A stretch of 64,000 nucleotides of DNA from Arabidopsis thaliana (GCF_000001735.4 NC_003076.8:16681835-16745834), one strand, 5' to 3'. Counted from the first letter of the stretch, positions 1 to 12,212 are shown. Numbers and translations: made by a program. Notes: generated by a model not told the origin, from the sequence alone.

Positions 1-818
1 GGTTTACGATGGTAGAAATTCTAAAAGGAAATAGCCAATAAATCGATTTTGATTTTGAAAGACTTTTGACAGATACTATTCTATTTTGTGAATATACTAT
101 TTACGTATACCTTGTATTATATACGTTTTAAAATGAATTGTTTGTTTTGATTAAGGATGTTAAGTGATTTGATTAGTGTTTTATATTAAAAGCTTTGGGT
201 TCCCTATATATTATCTTAGGGTTTAGTATTCTTCCATCAAAAAGTATTTAATTGATTATTTGGATTCATCAGAACAAACGTTTCTATTTGAACAAATATA
301 TACTATTCTATTTTTCTGTGATGATATGTATAGAACTTGGTACTACTATTCACTTTTTAAAAAATTTGTTTCCGATTTTTAAAATTCAAATCATGTGAGA
401 TAAACAAAAAAAAATCTGTTTTTTTAATAGTATTATTAGTTTTAACCAAATAATAATTTTAAACTTACATAGCAAACAAAATTGAATGGGATAAATATAT
501 TTTGGTCACTTTTTTGGTTGCTCCACGGGCTACCATCTCTTCCTTGACAAGTTGAAGGAGTTTGTGGTCTTTTTAACACACACATGTGTTACTTACTATA
601 TTATACAGTTTATGGTGCTATATTCTTTATTTCATCTTCCAAATAGGTTATTCTTGCAATTCACCCTATAACTTTTTCCTGTTTGAGATTTCTAAAAAAA
701 AATAAATCTACAAGTGTACAACAATAAATCACTTTTTCTTTCTATTTTTTGATGTTTTGGTTTTAATTTCATTTTTTTCTTTTCTTTGGACGACAAATCA
801 ATCCGTTTAATTAAACTT
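1..818. other. AT-rich intergenic sequence, no gene seen
   Basis: AT-rich, with stops in all frames and no long open frame. I see no recognisable gene, RNA gene or repeat boundary. Confidence 0.6.
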
Positions 819-1199
819 AGAGCACCTCCATTGGTGTATCTTAGATGTATCTTAGGTTAATATCTTAGAATTAAATTTTGAAAAATAAATCAAAACAAAT
901 TAAAAACTAAGATTTGCTTCTTAATTAAGAGGGTTTTATGAATGAAAAAAGCAACCACATGTCATGTTTCAAAATTTTAGTTTAAATAATTGTTAAGATA
1001 CAAATTAAGAACCAATTGGTATCAATTATTCTTAACCAATGGGGATTAATTATTAATTGTTCTTAACCAAAATCTTAGGCTAAGATTTGTGAAAAAAGAG
1101 CTCTTATATAAGAGCTTTTAGGCTTATATTTAAGCTTTTTCTTCACAAATCTTAGCTTAAGATTTGGTTAAGATACCACCGATAATGGTGGTCTTAGGT
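819..1199. repeat. Foldback/MITE-like element
   Basis: The left end reads AGAGCACCTCCATTGGTG. The right end, read on the other strand, gives GACCACCATTATCGGTGG, so the two ends are imperfect inverted repeats. An inner pair of arms (1062-1094 and 1139-1172), containing CTTAACCAAA then CTAAGATTTGTGAA, is almost perfectly self-complementary around a loop of about 45 bases. There is no coding capacity. This fits a small non-autonomous DNA element. The family is not assigned, and a clear target-site duplication was not found. Confidence 0.6.
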
Positions 1200-1507
1200 T
1201 TCTAATAGCAGTAAGTTTTCATCAATGAGTTCTTTTAGATGTATTTGGTTTTGGTTTTTGTTGTAGAATCTTTTTTTTTAAACTTGAATAAAAATGTGCT
1301 TAGTTAAACTTAAACTTAAACCACAATAATATATCTTTTAGAGAGTTGGGGATATGAAAAAAAGAGAGCTAAATAACAATATGATAACAATAACAAATAC
1401 TTGCATAAGAATCATCTTCAATTCTCTTCATGATATTCCTTCTTCTCCTCTATATAGTCCCATCTCTTCTTCCTTCCTCGCTCCTATCTTTTCCTTCAAC
1501 GTCATCT

Positions 1508-2071
1508 TTATTCAAACAAACTCTCTCGTAGATTATAGACACCATCCCTACCCACTCTTGCCCATGTATCAGAAACCCTAATGATCTTATACCGAAACGG
1601 GTTCGACGAAATCACCATTAAACCGGTTGCGACAGTGCCAAACCTGGTCTTTGGGTTTGGTATGATCCGGTACTGTTTTGTAGCCGGTTTGCAGACGATG
1701 TAATCTGGTATCTTTTGCCTACCTTTAAACACAACATCGACACAGAGCAAAATCCCATGATGTGTATCACAAGCTTCGATGGATACATTACAAAGGGGAG
1801 GAAGAAAGGCAAGATTGATTCGGTTTTTATCTTTCTCATCGACGCCGGAGACAAAACATGAGTGATTCCTAAACCACTTGTTATCTTTGTAATAAAATAT
1901 ATAGCCGAGGAAAGAGTTGGTTCTATGGAGATGACGATTGATAAAACTCATCTCATAACTTCGTTTGTTGCATTCTTTGCTTAGTAGACGGAATTTTGCC
2001 ATCTCCGTTGCAGGACAATAAGACATGATCTCTAGCAACACATCGTAATCCAACGGAGAATTCATCATCAT
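1508..2071 (-). CDS. Short F-box protein with partial F-box-associated domain
   Basis: A single-exon frame of 187 aa on the minus strand. Residues 4-45 (SPLDYDVLLEIMSYCPATEM, then KFRLLSKECNKR) form an F-box, the module that binds SKP1 in SCF ubiquitin ligases. Residues 50-175 resemble the F-box-associated repeat region (LGYIFYY, HGILLC, YIVCKPATKQYRIIPNP, YKIIRVSD), which normally binds substrate. Family members are usually 350-400 aa. This one stops after NLRESLFE, in the middle of the associated domain, and I could not find the missing C-terminal half in another frame below 1508. It may be a short functional gene or a truncated relic. It probably corresponds to AT5G41720. The flank 1200-1507 shows nothing else. 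Confidence 0.6.
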   Translation of the reverse strand: MMMNSPLDYDVLLEIMSYCPATEMAKFRLLSKECNKRSYEMSFINRHLHRTNSFLGYIFYYKDNKWFRNHSCFVSGVDEKDKNRINLAFLPPLCNVSIEACDTHHGILLCVDVVFKGRQKIPDYIVCKPATKQYRIIPNPKTRFGTVATGLMVISSNPFRYKIIRVSDTWARVGRDGVYNLRESLFE

Positions 2072-3079
2072 CGCCAGAGAAAAGTGAAAGAGAGGATTAT
2101 TTCGGTTCGTTCGGATTAAAGAAAAAAAAAGAGCTTATAGTATCTGAAAAATTGATGACTATTCCCTTACTTATAGAAAAATAGTCAACTAATTTGCCAA
2201 GGAAAAGGAAACAGCAGTTTTAATGGTCTTCTTCTAGTTTTGGTTTTTGTTAATGTATATCTTTTTTGACAAAAAAATTGAATGATAATGTGCATAGATT
2301 TTCGGTTATAATTTTACTTTTTATCTAGAGTAAGCAAAATGAATATCTAAACATTAATTAAAAACTGATTATCTTTTAATTAAAATTAAAAATCATGAAA
2401 TATTTATAGGTATCTGATCATTTTTGTTTTTTGAAATTCTGATGCACATATATCAAATTTTGATTTATTATTATTTAATTTTACAACAATTAACAGTATA
2501 GATTGGTGAAATTTTATAGTATTCCGTTAGTAAATGGAAAAGAAAAGTCTATAATAAAAAAGGAAATTTTTAAGGGAAAACATCCAAATAATAGGTTTTT
2601 TACATTTTCTTAAAAAAATTGCTACTAAAATCAAAGACTAGAGAAACCTTTAAAAAAAATGATGAATGGATAATGATGACTTTTCAAAAACTATCCTAAA
2701 AACTACAAACATTCAGTGCTGTAAATATTTTAAAGAAGCAAAATAAAATAGAATAAATGAATTTTAATCTCTTGCAAAAAGCTGATACATTTCTGTCTTT
2801 GTACAAAAATAAACTTTTACAATCCGAACTCCAAAAAATTACTCAGAAGCTACAAAAAAGAAACAAGAACAAATAAACCATACTCTTGAAGAAAAAATCC
2901 CAAGAGAAGCTTCTAAAATTAACCACAAAAATGTATGCAAAGATCTCTACCTCATTGTTTTTTTTTAGGTGTTTTTTTTCATGTCTGAAACTATGAACTC
3001 TGCTTTGAATACTGACCAAAAGCTAAGCACTCTGTTTTTTCATGGATCTTCTTCTTCTTGTCTGGTTTTTGATGAAAAG
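2072..3079. other. Intergenic: F-box upstream region and pseudokinase 3' flank
   Basis: AT-rich. It holds the upstream region of the minus-strand F-box gene (about 2072-2300) and, at 2720-3079, the probable 3' untranslated region of the minus-strand pseudokinase gene. No further gene seen. Confidence 0.5.
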
Positions 3080-5311
3080 CTAAGTAAGCTCAGAGTCTGA
3101 AGCATGACCAGTCTGTTGTCTACGTATTCCAGGGGTTAAAGGACTCATTGGACTCAAAGGCAATCGATTATCCTTCCTTGCTTTAATGCTTCTTCCAAAT
3201 GGACTCAGTGGTGATACTTTTGGCGATGATCTTGCTTTTACCGTTGAAGTTCCTGCCGATCTCAACTTTTCTGAACCTGCATTGATAATATATTAACATA
3301 AAGATAGTTGTCTTTTTGATGATCTATCAACTCAAACTCTGTCAATGTAGAGATAATGGTGAAGAAACTAACCTAAGCTTGGACTTCTTCTGAGCTTTGC
3401 CATTTCGCCGCTTTTCTTTAGAGCTGAGACCTTTTTCATGGGAGCTTCCGAGTAGACTGATCTTGTATCTGAGTATTCAGATATTGTATCAAGACACAAT
3501 GACTTTGTATCTCTTGTAATCATGGCATTAGGTGGATCTTCAACCACTGAAACGCTTTCAGATTCACTAGTCTCTGAGCTTTCTTTTGAGTTTGGATTCA
3601 TCTTCTCTTTTTCCAAAACCCGGTATGAGTATAGTTGGAACGGTATTTGATTCACTGACGCGGTGTGAGACCCTGCATCACCTGGAAACTTTCTCAAGAA
3701 CCTTGCTTCTAAGTCCCAACAATCAACAAGTGGAGTTTGCATTTGAGGATGACCATGATCTGGATTCACAACTAGGAACTTCTTGATGTAGCGTAGTATC
3801 CGACATATCGAAGAGAAGTTAGGACGCTGACTCGGTTCTGAGTGCCAACATCGTTTGATCAGACTAACGAGGTATTTTGGTGAAGGGAAAGGGAAAAGAG
3901 GTCTCTCTCCCATTCTAATATTGATAGTCATTGGTTCACCTTGAAGATGACTATCTTCAAATGGAACTTTACCTGTTATAAGCTCAAAACACACCATTGC
4001 AAAGCTATACACATCAGCTTTATGCGTCAACTTAGATTTCGGAGTTTTACCATTCAGGTCTTGTTCCATCTCTGCTAGAACTTCAGGTGCATACCATATT
4101 ACAGGATCAGGAGTGCCTGGTTTCGAGGAAGACTGCGCTTTAACGACTGAAGATAAACCGAATCCACAAATCTTCGCATGGAAGTAACCTTCGGTGTGAC
4201 TCCTCTCTTTCAGATGAATGTTCATTGGGTTTAAATCTCCATGGAAGATATCATTTCCATGAAGATACTCCATCCCCCTTGCAATTTGCAACATGATATC
4301 AATCACCACAGGGATCGAGAACAAATATCTTCTTCTTGGTCCACAATTCTCCTTCATGTAGCTCTGCAAATCTTTGTGCATCAACTCCATAACCAAAAAA
4401 CATTCTTTCCTTTCTTCATCATAGAATCCACAAAGGTACTGAAGTATATTCGAATGACAAAGCGCTAAAAGAGACGAGATTTCAGAACTTAGCGGCTCAA
4501 GATCGCTGAAAAAGTGCCTTAGTGCAAAACTATCACCTAACCATTGAATCTCCTTGTATTGTCCATCTGCATCTAACCGTTTCTTCACCTGGTAATCCTT
4601 TGAACCAAGAAGTATCGAACTAGGAAACAGTTTACCGTTAAACTGCTCCAAACCGGTTAACTTCTTCAACAGCAAATCAGCTAAACGCTTCTCGGTTTTA
4701 CCAATATCATCGCTATCCGATTTCCTCTTCTCTTGCAATGCCTCCACTAGATTCCATCTATCTTCTCTCCAAGAATGCTCAAACCGGCTGCAAATATCTC
4801 TCGAGAGCAAATACTGTTTCCCAAACCTCCATTGAAACATCTTAGGATCATTCCACTCTCTATCATACTTTCTTGAAAACACAACTCTCCTTCTCTCCAT
4901 CTCAGAAGGGTCAAGACCCGAAATCTCACCAGCAGCCTCGATGGCTTCAACAACCGCAGAGAAATAACAGAACAAGTTGTGTATATGAAACTCAACACAA
5001 TCTTTGTTCTGATGAAGATTGATTACTTTACCCCACCAATCACTATTATCCATACAATGCTTAACATATAACTCTCCTTCTTTAAAAACTCTATAAAGCT
5101 CCCTTAAAGGTTGTTCAAGAGCTCTCCATTTAGTATGCTTCTCTTCAAGCTTTAGATTCTGTCTGATCTCTTCTGCGACCGTGTTGAAAGCTAAGCTGAA
5201 GAGTTCTAACAACAAACAACATTGTCTTTGGTTGATCAAGATATCATCTTGTAATACCATTAGTGCATTTAGACTTCCAAGAACTTCTCCGATTTGTCTG
5301 AATTGCTCCAT
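3080..5311 (-). CDS. AT5G41730: MLKL-like protein kinase homologue, predicted pseudokinase
   Basis: Two exons: complement(3080..3276, 3373..5311), joining SPSLG to SEKLRSAG and giving 711 aa. Residues 1 to about 200 are a helical N-terminal domain (family DUF1221), which in plants has been likened to the HeLo/four-helix bundle of mixed-lineage kinase-like proteins. Residues about 250-515 are a Raf-type kinase fold. Its key motifs are degenerate: HGDLNPMN at 357-364 replaces HRDLKPxN, and CGFG at 382-385 replaces DFG. No clear VAIK lysine is seen in DSFALRHFF (about 260-268). APE is kept at 408-410 and RPNF near 497. The C-terminus is Ser/Lys-rich with SP sites, encoded mostly by exon 2. It is therefore probably a signalling scaffold or a lytic/immune MLKL-type protein, not an active kinase. 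A splice-acceptor-like TTTCAG/G at 5487/5486 suggests an intron in the leader. Confidence 0.9.
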
Positions 5312-6852
5312 CAGTGTTTAAAAAATCCTTAAATCTCTTTCTTTCAATAAAACCAACGCAAATAATTGTTCCACAAGACTTGAGATTTATGAATGCTGGA
5401 AAACAAAAACAATCAAAATGAGACCAAAGAACATTAAGATGTATATAGATCAAGAAGAAGCAACATTAGGGTTTTGAGGTCAAACCTGAAATGAAGATCC
5501 TTTATGATTTAAGGATCGATGAATCGAGCATACAAAAGCATATCATACCCGAAGCAAAACAGAGCAAATCTCCTAAACACTATCTCAAATTGAAAAACTT
5601 AATAAAAAGAAAATCAACCGTTGAAAAATTGGTTATGTAGAATGTCTCTCACCGATCAATACAAGAGATTCAAAAGAGAAATTGAAAGCAGCAGAGGAAT
5701 TCAGAAGAAGAAAACAAAACAAAACAGAGTTGTCTATTTTCCCCTGTTTTTGTCTTCTTCTTGGTTGCTAAGAAAATCTCTAATATTTGTTTGTTTCTTT
5801 TTGTAAAATGTTGATTTTGGTTTTGGTGTATTTTGATCGTTGAAAACATGTCCGAGTTACTTGGAGTCCCATATATGATGTGTACTGTTCCCGCGACTTT
5901 CGTTGTATATTACATTTTTTAATAGTATTTGTTTATTTAACCATATAGTATTTATGTTATGGCCTTCACGTTGTCAAAATATCCACGTATCTGGAGATTT
6001 CCTCAGCACTAATTATTAAATGTGTAATAAGGTGGGATGATCAAAATTTTAGTGACGCGTCAAGATAAATTACTGCTTTGAACGAATTTGTTGCGAACTT
6101 TCTTTTTGTCAAAAAGGTCCAAAAAAGTTGAATAACCTAACCAACCAGTAAACGGAAAACGAGTTCTCAGGCTCGGCCCGTTTATAAAGTTACGAGCTCA
6201 ATTTCAGTTGTCAAATTCGTTATTTCTGTGATAACTTCTCTTTTAGTGTAGTAGCAGTAAAGACTATGAAACAGAAGCTGTTAAGGTCTTGAAAAATAAG
6301 CAACACGCTAATTAAACTCCATAATTCAAAAGATGGCTTTAACAAACAACAACAAAAAGAAATTGGCAGGGATAAACCTAAATTAAACATCCAACATCAT
6401 CATTACCAAAAGCAGAGTTTAGTTTCTTGTTGAATAAGTCAAATATCAAATTTCAACGTTTGCAAACTTTGCAAAGAAAGTTTGGTTCTTGATGTTCACA
6501 TGGTCATTTCGATATAATTGTTATTGGATTTAAAAGAAAGTAAAGTACAAAAATGTGGTTGAGAACAGAATCCCCACATAATTCGTCGTCTTCTTCCAAC
6601 TTGAGTATGCTACTTTCAACTCTGACCTCATTTCACTGGAAAATGACAATCTGTACGAAACTAGCCTTTGGTCCTCGACGACTATAACGAAACACAGAGT
6701 CGTCCAAACTTTTCTTCGAAATTTCTCTTCTCCTTTTACGCGTTTTTGCTTCAATAAATAAACCGAAGGATCGGAGCTTGCTTTTCCAATCATGCTTTCT
6801 TCAATATCATTCTAAAAATACTTTCTTCACGTGCAAGCATTTGTGATCTCTC
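5312..6852. other. Divergent intergenic region: pseudokinase leader and TNL unit-1 upstream region
   Basis: 5312 to about 5800 holds the probable 5' leader of the minus-strand pseudokinase gene. From about 6255 to 6852 the sequence is similar to the region upstream of the second TNL (about 11545-12212), sharing the run AGAAAGTTTGGTTCTT and the last bases before the start codon (GCATTTGTGATCTCTC). A small minus-strand frame at 6530-6793 has no recognisable domain and is not called. Confidence 0.6.
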
Positions 6853-9800
6853 ATGGCTTCTTCTTCTTCTTCATCTTCTTCGTCTCACATAAGGAGACAC
6901 CATGTCTTTTCGCGCTTCCACGGTCCAGATGTCCGTAAAGGGTTTCTCAGTCATTTACACAGTCTCTTTGCAAGCAAAGGTATCACGACTTTCAATGATC
7001 AGAATATCGAGAGAGGCCAGACGATCGGACCTGAGCTCATACAAGGGATTAAAGAAGCTAGAGTCTCGATCGTTGTGCTCTCGAAGAATTACGCTTCTTC
7101 CAGCTGGTGTTTAGATGAACTTGTGGAAATCTTGAAGTGCAAAGAAGCTTTGGGGCAGATTGTGATGACGGTTTTTTTTTAAGTTGATCCGTCAGATGTT
7201 AAGAAACAGAGTGGAGTGTTCGGGAAAGCTTTTGAGAAGACTTGTCAAGGGAAAAATGAGGAGGTGAAGATCCGATGGAGAAATGCTTTGGCACATGTCG
7301 CTACCATTGCTGGGGAACACTCTCTTAATTGGTATGTCTCGATGAATTTTAATGCTTTTTATTTTTCTCAAGCTATTTGTTTTTGTAAATTTAGACCAAC
7401 CAAATCTATTTGGTTTTGCTTTTGTTAGGGATAATGAAGCAAAGATGATCCAAAAGATTGCTACAGATGTTTCAGACAAACTGAATCTCACACCGTCGAG
7501 GGATTTTGAGGGGATGGTAGGGATGGAAGCTCACTTGAAAAGATTGAACTCTTTGTTATGCCTGGAAAGTGATGAAGTCAAGATGATTGGAATTTGGGGT
7601 CCAGCGGGAATTGGTAAGACTACCATTGCTAGAGCTTTATTCGACGACAGACTCTCTAGCAGTTTTCAACATAAATGTTTTATGGGGAACCTCAAGGGAA
7701 GTATTAAGGGTGTTGCTGACCATGATTCCAAGTTGAGGTTGCAAAAGCAACTTCTGTCTAAGATTTTTAAGGAAGAGAATATGAAGATACATCATTTAGG
7801 CGCAATACGAGAAAGGCTACACGATCAAAGAGTGCTCATCATTCTTGACGATGTAGATGATCTAAAGCAATTAGAGGTATTGGCTAAAGAAATCTCTTGG
7901 TTTGGTTCTGGAAGCCGAATCATCGGTACCACAGAAGATAAGAAGATTTTGAAGGCACATGGGATTCACAATATCTACCGTGTGGATTTTCCATCGAAGA
8001 AAGACGCTCTTGAGATCTTATGTCTCTCTGCATTCAAACAAAGCTCTATACCAGATGGTTTTGAAGAGCTTGCCAATAAAGTAGCTAAGCTTTGCAGCAA
8101 CCTTCCATTAGGCCTTTGTGTCGTGGGTGCATCTTTGCGTGGGGAGGGCAATCAAGAGTGGGAACGTCTATTATCTAGGATCGAATCTAGTCTTGATAGG
8201 GATATCGATGACATATTACGAATCGGATATGACAGATTGTTGACGAATGATAAATCTCTATTCCTTCACATTGCATGCTTCTTCAACTATGCAAAGGTTG
8301 ATAATGTGACAGCCTTGTTAGCTGACAGTAACTTGGATGTTGGAAATGGTTTCAATACCCTAGCCGATAGATCTCTCGTGCGTATATCTACCTATGATGA
8401 TGGGATATCTGTGCTTTCTGATAGTAACTTGGATGTTGGAAATAGTTTTAAGACCCTAGCAGATAAATTTCTCATGCATACTTCCCTACGGCCGAATAGA
8501 GATGCACCATCTACTACAACAATTGGGTAGACAGATAGTTCTTGAACAGTCTAAGGAGCCCGGGAAACGTGAATTTATAATTGAGCCAGAAGAGATTCGT
8601 GATGTACTGACAAATGAAACAGTAAGTTTAAGTTCTTACATATATAATTCTAGATATTGCCTATTTTAGTGATAAAAATTTCATCAGTCTTCTTTGGAAA
8701 TATATTGTAGGGTACTGGATCAGTCATTGGTATATCATTTGATACATCCAATATCGGAGAGGTTTCTGTAAGTAAGGATGCTTTTGAAGGAATGCGAAAT
8801 CTCCGTTTCCTAAGAATCTATAGGTTGTTAGGTGGTGAAGTTACTTTGCAAATACCAGAAGATATGGATTATATACCTCGTCTTAGGTTACTATATTGGG
8901 ATCGCTATCCAAGAAAAAGTCTTCCTCGGAGATTCAAGCCGGAACGTCTCGTGGAACTCCATATGCCACGCAGCAATCTCGAGCTGCTCTGGGGAGGAAT
9001 CGAGGTTGGTATTTGGTTATTCTTTCTTGTGCTTCTAATGATTCAAACTAAAGAAGATATTTCTCATTTGTTGTGTTTAACATGCAGCCCCTTCCTAATC
9101 TCAAGATCATAAATCTGAACCGATCCTATAGGTTGAAAGAAATCCCAAATCTTTCGAAAGCCACTAATCTCGAGAGATTGACACTTGAGAGCTGCTTAAG
9201 TTTGGTGGAGCTTCCCTCTTCTATTTCTAATCTACACAAACTGGAGATTCTAGATGTTAAATTCTGCTCTATGCTACAAGTTATTCCCACCAACATCAAC
9301 TTAGCATCTCTTGAGAGACTCGACGTGAGTGGTTGCTCACGATTGAGAACTTTTCCAGATATCTCCAGTAACATCAAGACACTCATTTTCGGAAATATAA
9401 AGATAGAAGATGTCCCTCCATCAGTTGGATGTTGGTCTCGTCTTGATCAACTTCACATTAGCAGCCGAAGCCTCAAGAGATTGATGCATGTACCACCATG
9501 TATAACTTTGCTATCTCTGAGAGGTAGTGGTATAGAGAGGATTACAGATTGCGTCATAGGTCTCACTCGTCTACATTGGCTGAATGTCGATAGCTGCAGA
9601 AAACTCAAGTCAATTCTGGGTCTCCCCTCCTCCCTCAAGGTCCTAGATGCAAATGATTGTGTATCACTCAAGAGAGTACGCTTCTCTTTCCATAACCCAA
9701 TGCACACACTCGATTTCAACAACTGTTTGAAACTGGATGAAGAAGCAAAAAGAGGAATCATACAACGATCAGTGTCCAGGTACATATGCTTACCATGTAA

Positions 9801-11520
9801 AAAGATCCCTGAAGAGTTCACTCACAAAGCAACAGGCAAATCCATAACCATCCCTCTGGCACCTGGTACTCTCTCTGCTTCCTCAAGGTTTAAGGCTTCC
9901 ATTCTCATTTTGCCAGTTGAGAGCTACGAAACTGAAGGTATAAGTTGTAGTATAAGAACCAAAGGAGGTGTTGAAGTTCATTGCTGCGAGCTTCCATATC
10001 ACTTTTTGCGTGTTCGGTCAGAACACCTGTTTATATTTCATGGTGACTTGTTTCCCCAAGGAAACAAATACCATGAAGTGGATGTGACTATGAGCGAGAT
10101 TACATTTGAGTTCAGCCACACTAAAATCGGTGACAAGATTATTGAGTGTGGTGTACAGATCATGACAGAGGGAGCTGAGGGTGACAGTAGCAGGGAATTG
10201 GAAGTTTTGAAACTGAGAGTAGCAGCAGCCCAGTTGGGAGATTTGTTGGGAAATTTGAATTTGGAGGCAACAACAATCACCACACAGATGGAAATGGAGA
10301 TGGAAACTATGAAGCAGAAGGTTCCAAGTTCTCTCAAGATGAAAACATCAAAACCAGCAAACGTTGGTTTTATGAGTTGGCTTCGGAAGCTTGGTCAGTG
10401 AAGAAGATGAATTCTCATGGAGTCTCATGAAGACCAAACCAGTTTTTGGCACTTTCTTAGCTCCTTAATCATCTTCATAAGGTACTCTCTCTTAAATAAC
10501 AGATGGAGATGGAGAATATGAGCCTGAAGCTGTTAAGCTCTGTAAATGTAGATGAAAACATCCTTGGTTGTTGGATTTAGTTTGGGAAGTTTAAGGGTAG
10601 ACGAAGAAGTACAAAACATGCAACTTAGGTCGTAGGTCTTCCCATTAACCAGCATAAGTATTTGGCATACACTAGAGACCAGTTTCCTTAATTTCTGTTG
10701 TTGATGTGTTGTGTGGATTGCTGTAGAAGATATATTGCTCTGTTCTTTAGTCGTCGCGAATTCTTTGGGAACAATCTTAAGAGATGGATTTATCTGAGTT
10801 TGCAGAGTGATGTTAGAATTGATTCTGGTTAGAATGTAGATTGCCTTAGCCATAGAACGTAAACGTTAGAAGCTTATGTGAATCAAGCTATCAACGCTTA
10901 ACATTATATTCTTTCTGTTTCAGGTAGGAGATTGGGAATTTCGACGCAGCACCTGATTCTCCAGTGATCAAATCTAAGTCCACACAAAGAGACCATATTG
11001 TCCAATCAGTTCCAGATACTTGGTGCATTGCCTTCTGTTGTGAGCATAAAACGGCAAACCCTATGAAAGAAGGTTGATAGCATTAGAGAAAACAGAGCAT
11101 TGCAGCTCACACAGTCCACCCATGAACTGATGATTTTTCCGGATTGATTGCATCTTAGAATCATAATCCTGTTTCCATTGGCCTTAATTAGCTGTTTAAG
11201 TACTAAGAAAAGTCTTGTTACCTTGTGATCTAGTTAATTAGCTGTTTAAATACTAAGAAAAATCTTGTTACCTTGTGAATTACTTAAGAATCATAATCTT
11301 ACATTAGTGAGTTACTTTATACAGTCTACAATTGGCCTTGAACTTACATTCAGGGAGTGATATGGCGGCTGAGACTGGTCTATAAAAGCTGCTCCTGGTT
11401 CAAGCCTCCTAAAATGGTCATTTGAATGAATCTTGTATTATTGATTCGTGTTTTTACTTTCTACTTTTTAGTAATTACTTTTTGCCAGATTGATTGATCT
11501 TATAATCATAACAATTGTAA
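6255..11520 (+). repeat. Tandem duplication unit 1 (TNL gene with flanks)
   Basis: The upstream region, four exons, introns and 3' flank up to about 11500 are repeated at about 11545-17653 plus 24113-24170. Exon identity is very high, with long identical stretches in the TIR, NB-ARC and post-LRR exons. Within the 3' flank, a 50-bp unit (GCTGTTTAAGTACTAAGAAA...) is itself tandemly duplicated at 11191 and 11241, and this is also seen near 17360. Outer limits are approximate, set by where visual similarity fades. Confidence 0.8.
6853..10401 (+). pseudogene. AT5G41740: TIR-NB-ARC-LRR receptor with premature stop and frameshift
   Basis: Exon equivalents 6853..7331, 7429..8621, 8711..9004 and 9088..10401 copy the structure of the intact neighbour at 12213. 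Exon 1 encodes a TIR domain that stops at TAA 7180-7182. Where the neighbour reads V-F-Y-E-V-D, this copy reads V-F-F-stop, because ACG has become TTT within a run of nine T. Exon 2 keeps the NB-ARC P-loop GPAGIGKTT. It then has a 96-bp internal tandem duplication (DSNLDVGN repeated, 8324 and 8420) followed by a net shift of 2 bases near 8480-8500. The MHx region (MHHLLQQLGRQIV) is therefore out of frame and the frame ends at 8530. The LRR and C-JID exons (9088-10401) remain open. As read, only a 109-aa TIR fragment is made. Alternative splicing could bypass these lesions, and reference annotation may treat this locus as coding. Confidence 0.75.
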
Positions 11521-12212
11521 CTCTGTAATAACTTTCTTCAACATCTCTTTTACTATGAAACCAAGAATAGTAGCAGCAACCAACCAAACCAATAATAAAC
11601 ATCAAATCTTTAAGAAATAATATTCGGATTACCCAAATAATCAAACCTTAAGGATGGGGTCTCAACGACTTTTGGGGGAAACATTTTGTTTTTGTATTTT
11701 TCTCTACAGTGACAAATTCCTTTGAAATTTCAGTTCCGTATATAGCTTATCCAAAACATCAAATTAAGCATCGTGATCCATAATTAGAAGCTTGTCATTC
11801 CCAAAAGCAGAATTTAGTTTCTTGTCGAATAGGTAAATATCAAATTTCAACGTTTGCAAAGAAAGTTTGGTTCTTCATTCTTGATGTTCAAATGGTCAAT
11901 TCGATATTATTGTTAATTAACTTAATACAAATATTCTCCTTTTCAAACCAAATATTCAATAATAATATGTACGAAAATAGTCATTGGTCCTCGACGACTA
12001 TAACAAAACACAGAGTCGTCGAAATTTCTCTTCTCCTTTTCGTATTTTTTCAGTTCCAGTTACATTCCAATTTCTTCGAAACTTCTCTTCTCATTTTACG
12101 CGTTTTTGCTTCAATAAATAATCCAAAGGATCGGAGCTTGCTTTTCAAATCATACTTTCTTCAATACCAGTCTAAGAATACTTTCTTCAAGTTCAAGCAT
12201 TTGTGATCTCTC
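10402..12212. other. Intergenic between TNL copies: 3' flank of unit 1 and upstream region of unit 2
   Basis: 10402 to about 11500 is the 3' flank of unit 1 and is repeated downstream of the second TNL. 11545-12212 is the upstream region of the second TNL, similar to 6255-6852. The minus-strand frame at 10533-10853 lies in this flank and has no recognisable domain. No RNA gene seen. Confidence 0.6.

Noticed and set aside
1354..1581. 75-aa plus-strand frame
   Set aside because: It is T-rich low complexity, overlaps the end of the F-box gene on the other strand, and shows no family features.
6530..6793. 87-aa minus-strand frame upstream of the first TNL
   Set aside because: It lies in the duplicated TNL upstream region, has no domain, and is not kept open in the unit-2 copy as far as I can see.
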